DNA from: Glomus cerebriforme
Taxonomy: Eukaryota; Glomeromycota; Glomeromycetes; Glomerales; Glomeraceae
Direction of reading: 5' to 3'
Length of the DNA stretch: 10,538 bases
Assembly: GCA_003550305.1 (NCBI GenBank)
Contig: QKYT01001463.1
Coordinates: 1-10,538, forward strand
In this document: positions 6,581-10,538 of the stretch, piece after piece
How positions within the stretch are numbered: position 1 is the first letter of the stretch
Layout: each line of letters opens with the position of its first letter
Notes under the pieces: model-generated
Seen by the model: only the letters and a program-made list of their open reading frames with translations
The model's database searches: none
Told to the model about the DNA's origin: nothing
Made by a program: the position numbers and the translations under genes

Positions 6581-8442
6581 GTTGTATGCAAAGTAATAAT
6601 CCACTTTTAATGTGTCCAAAGATCGATGGCATTCTTATTAACGAGTTTCAGATATCTGGATATATAGCGAAAGCATTTCCAACATTTTATCCATATGGTC
6701 ACTATGATCTTTGATCTGATCGACCTCAGAACATAAAACTAGCAGCATATTTCAAGCACTTGATGTGGTATAAAGATAGAAGATTCACAAGACATTTCTG
6801 ATGGAAGTATTTTGCTTTAAATTCAATGATGAGATGAAGGGCTTTACAAGAAGGAAGGTTTACATGAGACAAAATTTTAGTGAAGTACAGATTGATATTA
6901 CAGATATATAGGAAATGATTGATAAAGGTGATAAAAACCTAGCTGATAAAATTATGAGATATAGTAAAAGGATAAAAGGTTCAAGACAATTCTGAATGGT
7001 ACGAAGGTGTGAATTATCAGACTTTATTAAGCAAATAGGCCATTAAAGTCTGATTTTCTTTACTTTTAATGCTGTGGACCTTTACTGGCCAGAACTTCAC
7101 AAGCTAATGCCAGATGGAAAAAATTTGGAAAATAAGTCTAATTCAGCTAAACAGCATTAACAGAATCTTGTTGATAATTCGCATATAGCCATCTGGTTCT
7201 TTAATAAATGATTTAAATGTTTCTTCCATGATTTACTTTTATAGAGGAAGTGTACACTTACATGGGATAGCCAAGATTAAAAATACACCTGTCATTGATT
7301 AGATCGAATTAAAATCAAATGAAAATAAGATGAAAAAAGTAATACAATATATTGATTTAATAGTTACAATTATTGATCCAAATATGCACGCGCTAATACC
7401 TGCAAGTCATCCGTACCAAAAAAGTAATGATAAAATTGATAACAGCACAGAAGATTACATTAAATTAATTAATAAATTTAATAAATTACAATGTCATATA
7501 TATTGTAACTCATCGTATTGCATTTGTATCAATAGATCAGGTCAATAATCATGTTAATTCAGATATCTAAAGAACTATTTAGATTGTACATTAATATAAG
7601 AAGATAATAAAGAACAACCCAAACTCATTACCACATGTAATGATCCATTTATTAATTTTCACAATAGATTACAATTGCAAGGTTAGTGTGCAAATGTCAA
7701 TTTAAAGCCTATTCTTAGTATTCACGCAGCTCTGCAATACATTTCAAAATATGCAAGTAAAGGAGAACCTAGATCTATGGCATTTTCAGAGATTTTTAAT
7801 CAAATTTTTAACAATAGCAATCCTGATAATGCTTCACTTACATCAATATAAAAACTGCTGCTCAGCAGTGTTGCAGAACGAGACATATCAGCTCAAAAAA
7901 CTTGCCATATTTTGCTAGGTATTCTGCTTTACCACTCAAGTCGAACATTTGTTTCTTTAAATGTTAATAAAGAATTAACGAGATAGCTTTAAGGATCAGA
8001 CAATGAAGATAACAGAGAAGAAGGACATATGATACAATCGGTCTTAAAATTATACTGGGATAGACCTGAAGATCTTGAAAAATTTTTGTTATTTAAACTG
8101 TATTTAATACATAAATTTGTTAAAAGAAAATGGGTAAGATGCAAAAATAATAACATTGTTTATATATGACCACATCCATCATCTCTTTATAATGGAGATC
8201 AATGAGAAGAGTTCTATTATGTAAAAGTTCTTTTTCACATTAAGCATCATAATCTTTAGCAATTCAAAGAAAGTGAAGATACCTCTTGGACATCATTTTA
8301 TAACCAATATCTTAATAAGATTAATAGTGATCCAGTTGACTTGTTTGGACTGCCCATCGACAATAAAATGAAAATTCTAGATGATGAAAGTCAAGACGAA
8401 CCTCTTGAAAATGAAGATAAAGATGAATTTAGGTATGATTAA
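6565..8442 (+). pseudogene. Helitron helicase-like/HUH Rep nuclease region
   Basis: Three Rep motifs are visible. Motif 1 is IFFTFNAVDLYWPELHK at 7053-7103. Motif 2 is the HUH pair in SVHLHGIA, His codons at 7255-7257 and 7261-7263. Motif 3 is QYISKYASK with Tyr codons at 7738-7740 and 7750-7752. In intact Helitrons the two His bind the metal and the two Tyr attack single-stranded DNA; all four survive here. The family-specific block NEFQISGYIAKAFPTFYPYG lies at about 6640-6699. From memory of the family, about 15 residues containing a Trp-Trp pair appear missing just before motif 2, near 7235, where the frame also shifts. Frames used are +1 (6565-6855), +3 (6858-7235) and +1 (7237-8442). Many TGA, TAG and TAA codons replace Arg, Gln and Trp, so no protein can be made. 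Confidence 0.85.
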
Positions 8443-10015
8443 ATGCATCTTGCTGAAATAAAACTGAACGTGACAATAGTGAGTTCATCAGACCTAGGTT
8501 TTCGAAACATAAATAGGAATTACAATTGGATTAATGACACTCAACAAAAGTACTCATCTAATAATATTGAGAAAGTGCATGATTTTGTTAATGAGACTTC
8601 AAATAATAATACAGATGATATAGAAAAAGATAATGAAACAGTCAATTATAAAAATCTAAACAAAAAGCAAAAAATAGTATTCAATTGAATAGAATTATAT
8701 TATAGTAGTATACTCATAAGTAACTCAGTCAAACCATTAAGGATAATAATTATAGATATGGTAGGTACAAAAAAATTATATCTTATAAAAGCAATACAAA
8801 AGAGACTAAATACAATAAAAAGAAGTGGACCAGTTAAAGTGATCACACCTACTGGGGTTGCTGTTTTTAATATTAATGGTATAATAATACATTCAATTCT
8901 ATTGATACTGATAATAAATAACAAATAGTCAGATTTAGATAGTAATAGACTTAAGCAATTACAAAAATGATTAAAACATATAATTTACTTTATCATAGAT
9001 GAAAAAAGCATAGTAAGAAGGAGAATGCTTGCTTTGATTGATAAAAGGTTAAGAGAATCTTTTCTAAAAATAAGAATGAACCTTTCGGTAGACATTTCAT
9101 CATATTGTTTGAAGATTTTGATTAGCTTTTACTAGTGATAGATCTTCCTATATATGCTAATACTATTTTGCATAATTTAAATTCTAATAATAGTATGGCA
9201 TCATACAATAATTTCTGAAAAGTTAAACTTGAAGTGGTTCAACATCAATCAGGTGATTTAAAAGAGCAAAAGCCTTTAAAGATATTCTTTTAAGATTAAA
9301 AGACAGAGATTGCAACCTAGATAATTAGAAAAAGCTCTACACATGATTCGAAGAGAAATTAAATGTAATAAAATACAATAGATTTTTGGATGCTATATTT
9401 ATCCGCTAATGTAGATAGAGTCAATACTGATATGCTCAGATTCTTAAACAAATTAGTAGCTAAAATACTTGCTATTTATACTGAAGGTCATGAGGTAAAA
9501 AAAGCTAATTTAGATATTGCAAAGGGTTTCAAAACACAGTTATTATTGACTAAAGGCACACGTATCATATTGACTGCTAATTTATAGACTGAAGAAAGAT
9601 TAGTCAATAGGTCAATGGAAACTATATATGATATTATATTCATAGAGAATAGTTCACCTTTACTCCCAGTAGCAGTTTTTGTAAAATTTGATATTTACAA
9701 AGGTTCTAGTATTACAATACCAAAAGGTGATAATGTGATACCAATTGTTTCTATTAAACATATATGGAAAAGTAAAAACGGAATATTATGTTCTCAGTTT
9801 CAGATTCCTATATGTCTTGCATGGGTGATTACTATATACAAAAGCTAAGAGCTTACCATAGTAAAGGCTAAAATTGACTTTGAAAGCAAAAAGTTAATAA
9901 CATTTATTTCAGGCAATTTAGTTTTAAAAGACTTCAATAGATTCAAAATTATAAAAGATTACACAAAAAAAAGTTTAAAGAAGAGTGGCTACTTTCTATA
10001 GCATCAAGAGACTGA
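8443..10015 (+). pseudogene. Helitron Pif1-like helicase region, motifs destroyed
   Basis: After an acidic linker, a Pif1-type helicase begins with LNKKQKIVFN. Walker A (8755-8778) reads DMVGTKKL in place of GTAGTGKS. PTGVAVFNINGIIIHS (8848-8895) and the Walker B-like FIIDEKS (8992-9012) are recognisable. Motif III reads EDFD-stop-LLLV (9111-9137) in place of GDFGQLPPV. TKGTRIILTANL (9552-9584) and CLAWVITIYKS-stop-ELT (9813-9857) follow, the latter replacing the KSQGLT motif V. About 14 residues containing motif VI (the SFVAVSR region with the Arg finger) appear deleted near 9900. The last block, FSFKRLQ ... KRL, is in frame +2 and ends at TGA 10013-10015. The intact domain would unwind DNA 5'-3' during transposition; this copy has no usable ATP-binding site. 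Confidence 0.82.
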
Positions 10016-10050
10016 AAGAATAATTTTACTTTTTTGTTTATAAATTTTAT

Positions 10051-10201
10051 CAGTGATACATTTTTAGCATTAGTGATACATTTTTATAAATAAAACATTG
10101 TGATATTGTATTAATTTATTATGTTTATTAGCGATAATTATTGGTAATACATTTTTAGTATTAGTGATACATTTTTAAAAATAAAAAATCGTGATATTTT
10201 A
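10051..10201. repeat. two diverged 60-bp direct repeats, 91-bp period
   Basis: The stretch 10051-10110 recurs with substitutions at 10142-10201. Each copy contains two (G)TAATACATTTTTA- or GTGATACATTTTTA-type words and ends with GTGATATT. It follows the Helitron coding region within 40 bp and may be Helitron 3' sequence or the first part of the next repeat. No gene is seen between 10016 and 10290. Confidence 0.6.
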
Positions 10202-10295
10202 CTTTTTTATTAAAGTTTATTTTTTTTTAATTGTTTGTGTATATGGAGAGGTACCATTTTGGAATTATCACAGGTTAAAATCGATGTTGTCGGAT

Positions 10296-10384
10296 ACATA
10301 TCGGGTACCCGATATGTGTAGGATATGTATAATATAGGTGTATGATATTTAGCAAATACCCACATATNGGGTNCCCGATATGTG
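10296..10384. repeat. pair of ACCCGATATGT palindromes
   Basis: A perfect 22-bp palindrome at 10296-10317 has the arm ACATATCGGGT. A second copy at 10361-10384 has the same text with two Ns at 10368 and 10373; if these are C and A it is a perfect 24-bp palindrome. The two centres are 66 bp apart. Both contain CpG, which is scarce in the neighbouring transposon remnants. Confidence 0.75.
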
Positions 10385-10434
10385 TNTTATCTATGCGTAA
10401 ATTCNGTGANGCATATTACACATATCCTACACAT
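10314..10434. repeat. inverted repeat enclosing the second palindrome
   Basis: ATGTGTAGGATATGTAT (10314-10330) is the reverse complement of ACACATATCCTACACAT (10418-10434) at 15 of 17 bases. The right arm consists of two tandem CACATATCCTA units (10419-10429 and 10430-10440). A fold-back of about 120 bp with an internal palindrome is possible. Confidence 0.55.
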
Positions 10435-10508
10435 ATCCTACAAATATTGGGGAGTAAAATATCGGACATATATCAGCTATTTATTGTATACCCGATGTAT
10501 TATGATAC

Positions 10509-10538
10509 ATGTCGTATAGATGTCGTATAGATATCGTA
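10509..10538. repeat. ATGTCGTATAG tandem repeat at window edge
   Basis: ATGTCGTATAG occurs twice in tandem (10509-10519 and 10520-10530), followed by ATATCGTA, which looks like a third, cut-off unit. The array may continue outside the window. Confidence 0.5.

Larger units (their letters stand above)
5549..10015 (+). mobile_element. degraded autonomous-type Helitron (Rep-helicase)
   Basis: A nearly complete Helitron transposase coding region of about 4.47 kb: zinc-finger N-terminus, Helitron helicase-like/HUH Rep region and Pif1-family helicase, in the correct order on one strand. Helitrons move by rolling-circle replication using the Rep nuclease and the helicase. The frame is broken by dozens of stops and by shifts near 6565, 6856, 7235, 9067, 9270, 9400 and 9905. 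The limits given are those of the recognisable coding region. The real 5' TC end and the 3' hairpin plus CTRR end were not identified. The size matches intact relatives (around 1,450-1,500 codons), so this is an old full-length insertion and not a captured-gene derivative. Confidence 0.85.

Noticed and set aside
6432..6632. 66-codon open frame on the minus strand
   Set aside because: Antisense of the Helitron N-terminal region. The plus strand has recognisable family blocks and this frame has none.
8700..8924. 74-codon membrane-like minus-strand frame
   Set aside because: Antisense of the helicase Walker A and PTGVA region. Its hydrophobicity comes from AT-rich complement codons.
5549..10015. 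Reading TGA as Trp by an alternative genetic code
   Set aside because: TAG and TAA also interrupt the frames, TGA often replaces Arg and not only Trp, and there are frameshifts and destroyed motifs. Decay explains all of it.
10342..10530. 62-codon plus-strand open frame
   Set aside because: It runs through palindromes and tandem repeats and contains five ambiguous residues. There is no family resemblance.

Overview
The window looks like AT-rich, transposon-filled eukaryotic DNA, most likely fungal. The protein fragments resemble mobile-element families I know from arbuscular mycorrhizal fungi (Glomeromycotina, Rhizophagus-like): a LINE reverse-transcriptase tail with a CPLC zinc knuckle, a Tigger/pogo-type DDE transposase and a very large Helitron Rep-helicase. 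There are no bacterial operon features. Introns are short (64-77 nt), with GTGAGT donors, CTAAC branch sites and TAG acceptors. Scattered single Ns show an unfinished consensus. The organism assignment is inference from recognised families; no search was run.

Layout, all on the + strand. (1) 112-1173: 5'-truncated LINE copy, C-terminal end of the reverse-transcriptase ORF with one in-frame TGA, then a 3' tail of A-rich repeats. (2) 1350-2258: a tandem array of about 110-bp units, each made of one mini-exon (about 32 nt) and one mini-intron (77 nt). Removing the eight predicted introns leaves an uninterrupted 104-codon reading frame from ATG to TGA. Every intron has a hairpin whose 3' arm contains the branch site. 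This is the most unusual object in the window. (3) About 2421-4810: a dead pogo/Tigger-like DNA transposon with subterminal repeats; the transposase (2666-4453) has nonsense codons, frameshifts and a lost catalytic aspartate, and still carries one 72-nt intron. (4) 4811-5548: very AT-rich spacer with one weak small ORF and a direct repeat. (5) 5549-10015: a nearly full-length but heavily mutated Helitron transposase (zinc-finger N-terminus, HUH Rep, Pif1-like helicase). (6) 10016-10538: two 60-bp direct repeats, then a block of CpG-containing palindromes, inverted repeats and short tandem repeats.

The elements do not form a pathway; they are successive insertions. The damage in the Helitron and the pogo element is dominated by C-to-T and G-to-A changes: Arg CGA to TGA, Gln CAA to TAA, Trp TGG to TAG or TGA, and total loss of Walker A by transitions. 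This points to cytosine deamination or a RIP-like process. The mini-exon/intron array remains visibly CpG-rich by comparison.
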